Origin: Actinomadura sp. 6K520
GTDB taxonomy: Bacteria > Actinomycetota > Actinomycetes > Streptosporangiales > Streptosporangiaceae
NCBI RefSeq assembly: GCF_004349245.1
Contig: NZ_SMLC01000004.1
Coordinates: 1 to 64,000 of the forward strand
DNA: 64,000 nucleotides
Direction of reading: 5' to 3'
Of the stretch, positions 56,947 to 64,000 are shown piece after piece (the stretch's first letter is position 1; the number at the start of each line of letters is the position of its first letter). The notes under the pieces were generated by a model. That model saw only the letters and a list, made by a program, of their open reading frames with translations, had not been told where the DNA came from and searched no databases. The position numbers and the translations under genes are program-made.

Positions 56947-58058
56947 GCAGCTCCGTTCCCATGGGGCAGGCGGGCCCGGACGAGGAAGCCGCCGTCCGGC
57001 CCCGGACCCGCGGTCAGCTCGCCGCCCAGCGCGCGGGCGCGCTCCCGCATCCCGTGGACGCCGGACCCGGACGAGCCCGCGGCGGGGCCGCGCCCGTCGT
57101 CGGCGACCTCGATCAGGACGTCGCGCCGTCCCCGTGCGATGCGCACGGTGACCGTGCCGGCGGCGGCGTGCCGGACGACGTTGGTGAGCGATTCCTGGAC
57201 GATGCGGTATGTCGCAAGCTCCACGCCGGTCGGGGGCGGCTCCCCGGCGCCGGTGATCTCGGTGCGGACCGTGAGCCCCGCCGCCCGCGCCGACTCGACG
57301 AGGTCGCCGATGCGGTCGATGCCCGGGACGGGCGCCGTCGGCGCGTCCTCGTCGTCCTCGCGCAGCACCCCGATCGTCGCGCGCAGGTCGCGCAGCGCGT
57401 CCCGGCTCGACTCCTTGATCGCCGCGAGGGCGGCCTCGGCCTGCGCCGGGTCCCGCTTGAACCGGTGCAGCGCCGTTCCGGCCTGGACGTTGATGAGCGA
57501 GATGTGGTGCCCGGCCACGTCGTGCAGCTCGCGGGCGATGCGCAGCCGCTCCTCGCCCGCAGCGCGCTGCTCGGCCTCGCGCAGGTAGACCCGGCGGCTG
57601 TGCCGGACCCAGCCCAGCGCCGCCATCGCCACGACCCACCCGGTCAGCATGAACAGGGCGACCCCGTTGACGTCGTCGTTGCCGGAGAGCGTCCCGGCGC
57701 CCGTCCCGATGACGATCAGCGCGGCCACGGCGATGGCGGCCTGCAGCCGCCCCTGTGCGGCGATCATGTACAGCGCCACGATCGGCGCGATCATCAGCGG
57801 GCCGTCGTGCTCGCTCGTGATGTAGTAGGCGCCGGTGGCCGCCACCGACACGAGCGCGGCCGCGAGGGGGAAGCGGCGGCTGAAGAACAGGGCCCCGCAG
57901 CCGATGGCGATCAGTACCCAGGTGAAGGCGGTGCGCGCCCAGGGCTCGTCCCCGGGGGCGAACACCGAGTTGAGGCTGCCGACGGACACCAGCAGCAGGA
58001 CGCCGCCGGCCGCGGCCTTGTCCGTCAGCCGCCCGCGCACATCCGGCCCGCCACCCAT
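56943..58058 (-). CDS. sensor histidine kinase (HisKA_3 type)
   Basis: A 371-residue membrane kinase. About five N-terminal helices form a DUF-type sensor, followed by HisKA_3 with the phospho-acceptor histidine in RIARELHDVAGHHISLINV, and a HATPase domain (YRIVQESLTNVVRHA, VADDGRGPA, GVHGMRERARALGG). It pairs with the LuxR-type regulator that it overlaps. The signal is unknown. Confidence 0.9.
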   Translation of the reverse strand: MGGGPDVRGRLTDKAAAGGVLLLVSVGSLNSVFAPGDEPWARTAFTWVLIAIGCGALFFSRRFPLAAALVSVAATGAYYITSEHDGPLMIAPIVALYMIAAQGRLQAAIAVAALIVIGTGAGTLSGNDDVNGVALFMLTGWVVAMAALGWVRHSRRVYLREAEQRAAGEERLRIARELHDVAGHHISLINVQAGTALHRFKRDPAQAEAALAAIKESSRDALRDLRATIGVLREDDEDAPTAPVPGIDRIGDLVESARAAGLTVRTEITGAGEPPPTGVELATYRIVQESLTNVVRHAAAGTVTVRIARGRRDVLIEVADDGRGPAAGSSGSGVHGMRERARALGGELTAGPGPDGGFLVRARLPHGNGAA

Positions 58059-58229
58059 GCGATCAGCCTAGACGGCCATCCGGCCAGGGCATTCCCCCGC
58101 ACGTCGCGCTCGTTCCGGTGCCGCCCGCAACTTCTGGAGTACATCGGGCCGTCCGGTGGCGACCAGGGATGTAGGCCGGACCCCCTACGGTGTGGAAGGC
58201 AGGTGGAAACGAGGATCTGGAGGCGGCCC

Positions 58230-58601
58230 GTGGCGTGTCGGATCACTGAGCTCGTCCTCGACTGCCGCGATCCGGAGGCGCTCGCCGGGTTCTGGTGCGA
58301 GGTGCTGGGGTTCGTGGTGCTCGACCGGGAGGACGACGACATCGAGATCGGCCCCCGGGAAGGGGCCGGCGGGCCGCAGCCGACGCTCATCCTCAGCCGC
58401 AGCGACGACCCCCGGTCGGGCAAGCTCCCGCTGCACATCGACGTCAACCCCACCGACCGCGACCAGGACGCCGAACTCGAGCGGCTGCTGGCCGCCGGGG
58501 CGCGGCACGCCGACGTCGGGCAGACGGGCGAGGAGAGCTGGGTCGTCCTCGCCGACCCCGAGGGCAACGAGTTCTGCCTGCTCCGCACGCGCCTCGGGTG
58601 A
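58230..58601 (+). CDS. VOC-family protein (glyoxalase/bleomycin-resistance fold)
   Basis: A 123-residue protein starting at GTG with GGAGG 6 bases upstream. The fold opens RITELVLDCRDPEALAGFW-CEVLGFVV, and ends WVVLADPEGNEFCLLRTR, with metal-type H and E residues in LHIDVNP and GNEFC. Small actinobacterial members of this type are uncharacterised. Confidence 0.82.
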   Translation: MACRITELVLDCRDPEALAGFWCEVLGFVVLDREDDDIEIGPREGAGGPQPTLILSRSDDPRSGKLPLHIDVNPTDRDQDAELERLLAAGARHADVGQTGEESWVVLADPEGNEFCLLRTRLG

Positions 58602-58647
58602 TCGGGCGACGTCCATCGCCGACACGGGGTGCTCCGGTTGGGAGGCG

Positions 58648-58673
58648 CCCCGGCGGCGTGAGCGCCGCCGGGG
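58648..58673. terminator. bidirectional hairpin between VOC and reductase genes
   Basis: CCCCGGCGGCG (58648-58658) and CGCCGCCGGGG (58663-58673) form a perfect 11-bp stem with loop TGAG between two convergent genes. Confidence 0.65.
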
Positions 58674-58685
58674 TCGCGACCGCCG

Positions 58686-59264
58686 TCAGGCGGGGGCGTG
58701 GCGGGTGAGGACGAGGCTGGAGTCCGGGAGGGTGCGGGACTCCAGCAGGCGGAGCGAGATCGGGGCCGGGCCCTGGAAGACGGGGGTTCCGGCGCCGAGG
58801 ACGGCCGGGCCGATCATGAGGTGCAGTTCGTCCACCAGGCCGGCGGCCAGAAGGTCGTTCCACAGTGTGCGGCTGCCGAACATGAGGATCTCCTTGCCGG
58901 GGGCGTTCTTCAGTTCGGCGATGCGGGCGTGCGCGGCGGCCCGCTCGACGATCTCGGTGTTGCGCCAGGGCTCCGTCTGGCCGGGGGTGAGGGTGTCGGA
59001 GACGACGACCTTCTCTATGGCGCCGTTGAGACGGGAGATCTCGCGCTCCACGGGCGGCTGGGAGGTGTCGTCCGCGATGGGCGGCCAGTAGCTCTTGAGG
59101 CCCTCGTAGGTGTGGCGGCCCAGCAGGAGGGTGGCGGCGGCGCGGAGGCGCTCGGCGTTGTATCCGCTGAACCCCTCGTCGAAGGGGAGGGCCATGATGT
59201 CGTTGCCCGGGCCCTCGTAGTAGCCGTCGAGCGAGATGATGTTGGTGACGATCAGCTTGCGCAT
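58686..59264 (-). CDS. dihydrofolate reductase-family (RibD C-terminal-like) protein
   Basis: A 192-residue protein with the DHFR-like core: RKLIVTNIISLDGYYEGPG, LLLGRHTYEGLKSYWPP, and FGSRTLWNDLLAAGLVDELH with IGPAVLGAGTPVF. This subfamily is common in actinomycetes and often lies near an ECF sigma factor gene, as here (59330). Whether it reduces a pterin or a riboflavin intermediate is not known. Confidence 0.85.
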   Translation of the reverse strand: MRKLIVTNIISLDGYYEGPGNDIMALPFDEGFSGYNAERLRAAATLLLGRHTYEGLKSYWPPIADDTSQPPVEREISRLNGAIEKVVVSDTLTPGQTEPWRNTEIVERAAAHARIAELKNAPGKEILMFGSRTLWNDLLAAGLVDELHLMIGPAVLGAGTPVFQGPAPISLRLLESRTLPDSSLVLTRHAPA

Positions 59265-59329
59265 CGGTGCTCTTCCTCTCTGCGGTGCTTGCAAAGGGGG
59301 AGAGACAGGGGGCGCCGCGGATTCATCGG

Positions 59330-60331
59330 TCAGGAAGAGAATTCTTCCGGGAGGTCGAAGAGGCGGGGGAGCGTGGGGTCGAGGAAGCCGGAGATCTGGG
59401 TGATACGACCGTCCTGCAGGGTGAGGATGCTGATCGCACCTATGCGGAAGCGTCCGTCCGGCCCGGCTTGGTAGGAGGCGAAGGCGGGCTGGCCGTTGGC
59501 GCGGATCGGCACCAGCCGCCACGGCGTCTCGAAGACGCGCTCGACGAGGAAGCGCATGACGTCCTCGTGACCGTCGAACCAGGCGGGCAGCGGCGGCATG
59601 GTGAACCGGACGTCGTCGGCGAGCAGCGTGACGAGGGCGTCCACGTCGGCTCGTTCCCACGCGGTGACGAAGGCGTCGACCAGTTCGCGCTGCCCGTCCG
59701 GGCCGAGCGCGGACAGCTCGGTCTGCTGGGTGGCGCGCGGCACGCGTTCCCGGACGGCCTTGCGGGCGCGCTGCAGGGCGCTGTTGACCGCCGCCGGTGT
59801 GAGGTCCAGGAACGAGGCCACGTCGGCCGCGGGGAACTCCAGGACCTCACGGAGGATCAGCGCCGCGCGCTGGGTCGCGGGCAGGTGCTGGAGAGCGGCG
59901 ACGAAGGCCAGTTCCACGCCCTCGCGGCGGGTGAAGGCGGCGGCCGGGCCGGGGGCGTCGGCCGGGACGTCGTCCGGCCAGGGCTCGAGCCAAACCGGCC
60001 CGGTGACCGGTTCGCCCAGGTCACCGGGGTCGCGGCGGGACGGGCCGAGGTCGGGGGACATGAGGCGGGGAGGGCGTTTCGATGACAGCCGGAGGCACGC
60101 GTTGGTGCTGATCCGGTACAGCCATGTGCGCAGCGAACTGCGTCCCTCGAATCCGCCCAGGCCGCGCCAGGCGGCGAGCAGCGACTCCTGGAGGGCGTCC
60201 TCCGCGTCCTGGAGGGAGCCGAGCATGCGATAGCAGTGCGCTTTCAGTTCGCCCCGGTACCCGGTGACCAGGGCATCGAACGCCGCCGTGTCACCCGCGC
60301 GGGCCTTCGCCAGGAGTTCGGCCTCGTCCAC
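59330..60331 (-). CDS. ECF sigma factor with C-terminal SnoaL-like domain
   Basis: A 333-residue sigma factor. Region 2 has DAFDALVTGYRGELKAHCYR-MLG and GSLQDAEDALQESLLAAWRG, region 4 has LPATQRAALILREVLEF and LDLTPAAVNSALQRARKA. The extension (WLEPWPDD and a SnoaL-like fold: FVTAWERADVDALVTLLADDV) is the mark of SigJ/SigG-like ECFs that are controlled by their own C-terminal domain instead of an anti-sigma factor. The target genes may include the adjacent reductase. Confidence 0.9.
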   Translation of the reverse strand: MDEAELLAKARAGDTAAFDALVTGYRGELKAHCYRMLGSLQDAEDALQESLLAAWRGLGGFEGRSSLRTWLYRISTNACLRLSSKRPPRLMSPDLGPSRRDPGDLGEPVTGPVWLEPWPDDVPADAPGPAAAFTRREGVELAFVAALQHLPATQRAALILREVLEFPAADVASFLDLTPAAVNSALQRARKAVRERVPRATQQTELSALGPDGQRELVDAFVTAWERADVDALVTLLADDVRFTMPPLPAWFDGHEDVMRFLVERVFETPWRLVPIRANGQPAFASYQAGPDGRFRIGAISILTLQDGRITQISGFLDPTLPRLFDLPEEFSS

Positions 60332-60505
60332 ACGGGGAGCCTAGCCGCGGTTCAGCGCGCGGGCTGGAGAAGGCGGGCGCATCGGCGGCAGGCGCCGGGC
60401 CGAGCCGGCTGACCGGCCTTGGCGGCGCGTGCGATCTCCTGTGGCCGGCCGGCGCCGTTGTCGTGATCGTCCGCCCTGGCTCGACCACGGGACGGTGGCC
60501 GCGCG

Positions 60506-60991
60506 TCAGCCCTCGTAGGTGCGGACGAAGCGGGACAGGAGGCGCGCGAACTCGGCGCGCTCCTCGCCGGTCCAGTCGCCCATGGCCTTGGCGAAGTGCT
60601 CGTGGCGGGTGCGGCGGGTGGCGTCCACGACGGCCTGCCCGGCCGGGGTGAGCTCCAGGTGGATGCGGCGGCCGTCCTCCTGGGACGCGACCCGCCGGAC
60701 GTAGCCGGACTTGACCGCCTCGGCCACGATGCGGCTGCCGCGCGACGCGTCCACGCCGAGGCGGGTGGCGACCAGGCCGACGCTCATCTCCTGGCCGTCG
60801 TGGTCGGGGCCCTCGTCGATGACGTCCACGACGTGCAGGACCTGGACGTCCACGGGGAGGTTGTGCTCGCGGACCGCCGCCTTGCCGAGCCGCTGCCGCG
60901 ACATGCCGCGCCGCAGCTTGACCATGCTCCGCTCGACGACGTCGACCGCCGGGTCGCCCCCGGCCCGCTCGTGGCTCGCCTCGTCGCGCAT
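60506..60991 (-). CDS. MarR-family transcriptional regulator
   Basis: A 161-residue winged-helix protein (MSVGLVATRLGVDASRGSRI, VRRVASQEDGRRIHLELTPAG as recognition helix and wing). It is divergent from an MFS efflux gene, the usual arrangement for MarR repressors. A perfect palindrome in the shared gap at 61043 is the likely operator. Start ATG 60991; a longer frame to 61021 lacks a ribosome-binding site. Confidence 0.88.
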   Translation of the reverse strand: MRDEASHERAGGDPAVDVVERSMVKLRRGMSRQRLGKAAVREHNLPVDVQVLHVVDVIDEGPDHDGQEMSVGLVATRLGVDASRGSRIVAEAVKSGYVRRVASQEDGRRIHLELTPAGQAVVDATRRTRHEHFAKAMGDWTGEERAEFARLLSRFVRTYEG

Positions 60992-61011
60992 GGCGACCAG
61001 TCTAGCTAGGT

Positions 61012-61059
61012 TGCATTGCACATATGCGTGCGCTTAGCATTCATCTGCTTGAAGCAGAT
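61012..61059 (+). promoter_or_regulatory. MFS promoter with overlapping MarR operator
   Basis: TTGCAT (61012-61017), 17 bases, and TAGCAT (61035-61040) form a promoter-like pair. ATCTGCTT-G-AAGCAGAT (61043-61059) is a perfect 8-bp-arm palindrome over the predicted start site and 16 bases before the MFS ATG, so binding there would block initiation. Confidence 0.6.
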
Positions 61060-61074
61060 AAATGTGAGGTGCAC

Positions 61075-62580
61075 ATGAACAAGGCGTTCGGGCCGACCGT
61101 GCCGATGAGCCGCCGGCACCGGCTGGCGGCGTTCGGCGGGCTGCTGCTCGCCGGGCTGATGTCCTCGCTGGACGCGACGGTCCTCGGCACCGCGCTGCCC
61201 ACGATCGTCGGGGACCTCGGCGGTCTCGACCGCCTCGCGTGGGTGTCGACCGCGTACGTGCTGGCCACCAGCGTCACCGTCCCGCTGTCGGGGCGGCTGG
61301 GGGACCTGTTCGGGCGCCGGCCGATCCTGCTGATCGGGCTGCTGGGGTTCCTGGCGGGATCGGCGGCGTGCGGGGCGGCGCCGTCGATGGACTGGCTGAT
61401 CGCGTTCCGCGTCGTCCAGGGCGCCGCCGCCGGGTGCCTGATGAGCTCGATGTTCGCGGTGACCGGCGACCTGTTCGAGCCGCGGGAGCGCGCGAAGTAC
61501 CAGGGGTACTCGGCGCTGATCTTCGCGGTGTCCAGTGTCGCCGGGCCGCTGGTCGGCGGTTTCCTCACCGACCACGCGTCCTGGCGGTGGGTGTTCTACG
61601 TCAACCTGCCCCTCGGCCTGGCCGCCACCGCCACGACCGTGCTGTTCCTGCGGCTGCCCGCACCGCAGGGCAGGCCGCGGATCGACTACCTGGGGATCGT
61701 CCTGCTCGGCGCGGCCGTCACCTGCTTCACGCTGTTCACGAGCTGGGCCGGGACCCGCTACGCGTGGGACTCACCGGCCGCCACCGGGCTCGCGGCGGGT
61801 TCGGTGGCGCTGTTCGCGGCGTGGCTGCTCGCCGAGCGCACCGCCGCCGAGCCGGTCATCCCGCCGCGGCTGTTCCGCGACCGGTCGTTCGCGGTGGCGT
61901 GCGCCGTCGCGGCCGTGGGCGGCGCGACCGGCTTCGGGCTCGCCACCTACCTGCCGATGTTCTTCCAGGTCGTCGGGGGAGTGGGGGCGGCCGGCTCCGG
62001 CCTGCTCGTGCTGCCGATGATGGCCGGCCTCGTCGCCGCCGCCATGCTCGCCGGACGGCACATCTCCCGGACCGGCCGCTACCACCGGCTGCCCGCGGCG
62101 AGCATGGCGCTCAGCGCCGCCGGGGTCGGGCTGCTCGCGACGATGGACGCCGGAACCCACCCGTTCACAGCCGGCTGCTACATGGCGCTGCTCGGCTTCG
62201 GGGCCGGGCTGTCCCAGCAGGTCGTCATCCTCATCGCGCAGAACGCCGCGCCGCACCGCGACCTGGGCGCGGCGAGCTCGGGCGTCTTCGCGACCCGGAT
62301 GCTCGGCACCGCCGCGGGCATGGCGGTGTTCGGCGGCATCGTGTCGAGCCGGTTCGCCGAAGAGATCGGACGCCGCGCCCCCGGCGGCCAGGTGCCCGCG
62401 TTCGACGACGCCGTCCGCCCCGAGGTCCTCGCCACCCTCCCCGGGCCCGTGCGGGACGGCGTCTCGGAGGCGTTCGCGGCGGCCTTCTCCGACCTGTTCC
62501 TCACCGCACTGCCCGTCCTCGCGGCGGGCCTCGCCGCGGCGCTGCTCCTACCGAACAGCCCTTTGACTCGCCGCATATAA
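61075..62580 (+). CDS. MFS drug efflux transporter (DHA2, 14-TMS)
   Basis: A 501-residue transporter of the EmrB/QacA type. Motif C-like LLLAGLMSSLDATVLGTALP opens TM1, motif A is GRLGDLFGRRPILLIG, and there are about 14 helices. ATG 61075 is 5 bases after GAGG; an upstream ATG at 61024 would lie before the palindrome and is unlikely. Regulated by the divergent MarR. It overlaps the GT4 gene's 3' end by 33 bp. Confidence 0.88.
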   Translation: MNKAFGPTVPMSRRHRLAAFGGLLLAGLMSSLDATVLGTALPTIVGDLGGLDRLAWVSTAYVLATSVTVPLSGRLGDLFGRRPILLIGLLGFLAGSAACGAAPSMDWLIAFRVVQGAAAGCLMSSMFAVTGDLFEPRERAKYQGYSALIFAVSSVAGPLVGGFLTDHASWRWVFYVNLPLGLAATATTVLFLRLPAPQGRPRIDYLGIVLLGAAVTCFTLFTSWAGTRYAWDSPAATGLAAGSVALFAAWLLAERTAAEPVIPPRLFRDRSFAVACAVAAVGGATGFGLATYLPMFFQVVGGVGAAGSGLLVLPMMAGLVAAAMLAGRHISRTGRYHRLPAASMALSAAGVGLLATMDAGTHPFTAGCYMALLGFGAGLSQQVVILIAQNAAPHRDLGAASSGVFATRMLGTAAGMAVFGGIVSSRFAEEIGRRAPGGQVPAFDDAVRPEVLATLPGPVRDGVSEAFAAAFSDLFLTALPVLAAGLAAALLLPNSPLTRRI

Positions 62581-63813
62581 GTCGCTGACGCCGGGAGCCG
62601 CGATGCCCGTAACGGCAGCACGTTGGAGCGCCGCCACGAGAAGACGACCCGACCTGTGCCACCTTGGCGGCTCGAAGTCCGACGCGGGGGTGCGTCCGGC
62701 TCGATTAACCACCGACGCGATGAGCGAACGCATCGCGCCGCCGTCCCCTGGGGAGTAGAACAGACCGGCGTCGGCGAGGGACTCACGCAAGGGAACGATG
62801 TCGGGAGCGATGACCGGCGTTCCACAAGCGGCCGCCTCCAGGCACGGTAGCCCTACCCCCTCGTTGAAAGAAGCGGTGACGAGGGCGCTCGCCCCCGTGT
62901 AGAGGGCCGCAAGCTCCACATCTGGCACCCGCCCGGTGAACACCACGCGTCCCGTCCCATGGTCGGCCAGCATCAGACCGACCTCGGGAAGAGTCTCCGC
63001 GTGGCCGCCGACGGCGACGAGGCGTAGTTCGGCGGGCAGCTCGTTCGTCCTGGTAAACAACTGCTCGACGAGCCACGGAAACCGCTTGTTCGCGTTCGCG
63101 AGGCCCACATAGAGCACGTAGGGTCCCGTCAGGGCGTACTTGGTCCTTACAGCCCGCACCGCTTCGGTAGTTGTCGGGTGAAAGACCGATGGGTCTACCG
63201 CTCCGGGTACGAGGGCGAGCCTGTGCACTGGAACATTCAGTAGTGATCTGACGTCAAGAGCCGTCGACCGAGAAACGACGGTTACCAGTGAGGCCCGCTC
63301 CACCAGCATCCTGTTCAACTTGGCAAAGTATTGGGTGAAGACATCGCCGCCGTCGTCCGTTTCGAAGCGAGTCGATAGTGTCTCCAGATCCAGTTTGAGC
63401 TTGATGAACTCGTTCCATCCGAACCGTCGAACAAAGGAATCATCGGTGTAGCTGAGTTCTGGATACTTCAGTCGCGTCAGATCATGAATGGTGAATACGA
63501 ACGGTGTGGGAAGAAAGGGATCCGCAGTATAGTGCGTGGTGTAATAGAGATCTGGACGGACGGAGCACACGAGGTCCTGCAACCACGGAGAGACGCGAAC
63601 GAAGCCCTCCGGCTCCGGGCAGATGAGCACCTCCGCTCCATAGGGAATTGAAGCCTGTCTGGCTCGCCGTTCCTGAAACTTCCAGGCAATCACGGTGAGA
63701 CGCCATCCCATCGCCGCCATGACTGGGGCGGCTGCCTGTAACAGGGAAAGTCCATAACGCGAGACTCCGGTGTCATGATTCGATCGAATATCGAAGATCA
63801 GCTTCAGTGTCAT
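62548..63813 (-). CDS. glycosyltransferase family 4
   Basis: A 421-residue GT-B enzyme. N-domain: IFDIRSNHDTGVSRYGLSL and VFTIHDLTRLKYPELSY; C-domain: YVLYVGLANANKRFPWLVEQ, RVVFTGRVPDVELAALYTGA and ASFNEGVGLPCLEAAACG with the EX7E motif. Its ATG shares one base with the stop of the gene upstream (TAATG), so the two are coupled. The coding sequence is clearly less GC-rich than the rest of the window. Confidence 0.88.
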   Translation of the reverse strand: MTLKLIFDIRSNHDTGVSRYGLSLLQAAAPVMAAMGWRLTVIAWKFQERRARQASIPYGAEVLICPEPEGFVRVSPWLQDLVCSVRPDLYYTTHYTADPFLPTPFVFTIHDLTRLKYPELSYTDDSFVRRFGWNEFIKLKLDLETLSTRFETDDGGDVFTQYFAKLNRMLVERASLVTVVSRSTALDVRSLLNVPVHRLALVPGAVDPSVFHPTTTEAVRAVRTKYALTGPYVLYVGLANANKRFPWLVEQLFTRTNELPAELRLVAVGGHAETLPEVGLMLADHGTGRVVFTGRVPDVELAALYTGASALVTASFNEGVGLPCLEAAACGTPVIAPDIVPLRESLADAGLFYSPGDGGAMRSLIASVVNRAGRTPASDFEPPRWHRSGRLLVAALQRAAVTGIAAPGVSDLYAASQRAVR

Positions 63814-64000
63814 TACGAATCCCATCTCGCGGCCGAAAGTTCGCGGAGCCACTCGGCCGTTTTCTGTGGATCGCTGTGGATCCGTCCCGGTATTCCGTGC
63901 TGCCGGGCGGCGGCGACGTTCCGCCCGAGGTCGTCGATGAAGATCGCCTGGTCGCCGACTCGTTGATCGGCCTCTAGAATGGCGCTGAAGAACTTCTCGC
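63813..64000 (-). CDS. HAD-family hydrolase, C-terminal part (cut by window edge)
   Basis: The last 61 residues of a HAD-type protein are visible, with GDQAIFIDDLGRNVAAARQH (the conserved late motif with two Asp). The gene runs off the right edge. It is coupled to the GT4 gene by a TAATG overlap. A HAD phosphatase beside a glycosyltransferase fits sugar-phosphate processing in a glycan cluster. Confidence 0.8.
   Translation of the reverse strand, partial: EKFFSAILEADQRVGDQAIFIDDLGRNVAAARQHGIPGRIHSDPQKTAEWLRELSAARWDS

Overview
The window is a stretch of very high-GC chromosome from a Gram-positive filamentous-type actinomycete. Lineage markers are RbpA, WhiA, SteA/SteB (MctB-like), the mycothiol enzymes MscR and a maleylpyruvate-isomerase-type protein, and the blocks tlyA-nadK-recN-steA-steB and uvrC-rapZ-yvcK-whiA / gap-pgk-tpiA-secG-rbpA. 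A Thermomonosporaceae/Actinomadura-like genome is my best guess; that is inference, not a database result. GTG and TTG starts and 4-bp ATGA/GTGA overlaps are common.

Layout. 1-10.0 kb: rRNA methyltransferase, NAD kinase, RecN, then an envelope block (SteA, SteB, a MraY/WecA-type membrane phosphotransferase homologue, MurJ-like flippase, GT4). 10.0-17.0 kb: TerC under a yybP-ykoY (Mn2+) riboswitch, a fused acyl-CoA dehydrogenase, and a lipoprotein-MoxR-VWA operon. 17.0-21.0 kb: the MscR/metallo-beta-lactamase formaldehyde pair, a HigBA-like toxin-antitoxin module, a P-loop protein and a second MBL hydrolase. 21.0-26.4 kb: a notable signalling locus with a 3-TM protein resembling Pycsar effectors, a 1291-residue Crp-HTH-NB-ARC-TPR fusion, and a stand-alone Crp. 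27.4-38 kb: uvrA, two Tat-lipoprotein Rieske proteins, an MscS channel, then uvrC-rapZ-yvcK-whiA. 38-41.3 kb: three paralogous TPM-like membrane proteins inserted before the glycolytic block. 41.5-45.6 kb: gap-pgk-tpiA-secG-rbpA. 46-49 kb: Lrp/AsnC regulator, EamA exporter, and glyA behind a ZTP (pfl) riboswitch. 48.9-62.6 kb: accessory metabolism and regulation (methyltransferase, ACT-GNAT fusion, racemase, MMPL transporter with a two-component system, ECF sigma factor, MarR/MFS pair). 62.5-64 kb: a visibly less GC-rich glycan block (GT4 and a cut HAD protein), open at the right edge.

How the parts work together. Several housekeeping functions are controlled in cis by RNA: the Mn2+ riboswitch of terC appears to swap a 6-bp element between aptamer stem P1 and the Shine-Dalgarno, and the ZTP aptamer of glyA overlaps the end of the upstream exporter gene. 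The strongest candidate for an undescribed system is the 21.0-26.4 kb locus: cyclic-nucleotide-type sensor domains joined to a STAND ATPase next to a small membrane protein. Second is the three-paralogue TPM-like operon, two members of which share a C-terminal domain with a C-x2-NPLHGD and C-x2-C signature. Non-coding curiosities include a perfect 54-bp palindrome inside a small gene and a 53-bp element present in two inverted copies (one mismatch) 24 kb apart. I saw no tRNA, rRNA, CRISPR array, transposase or integrase.
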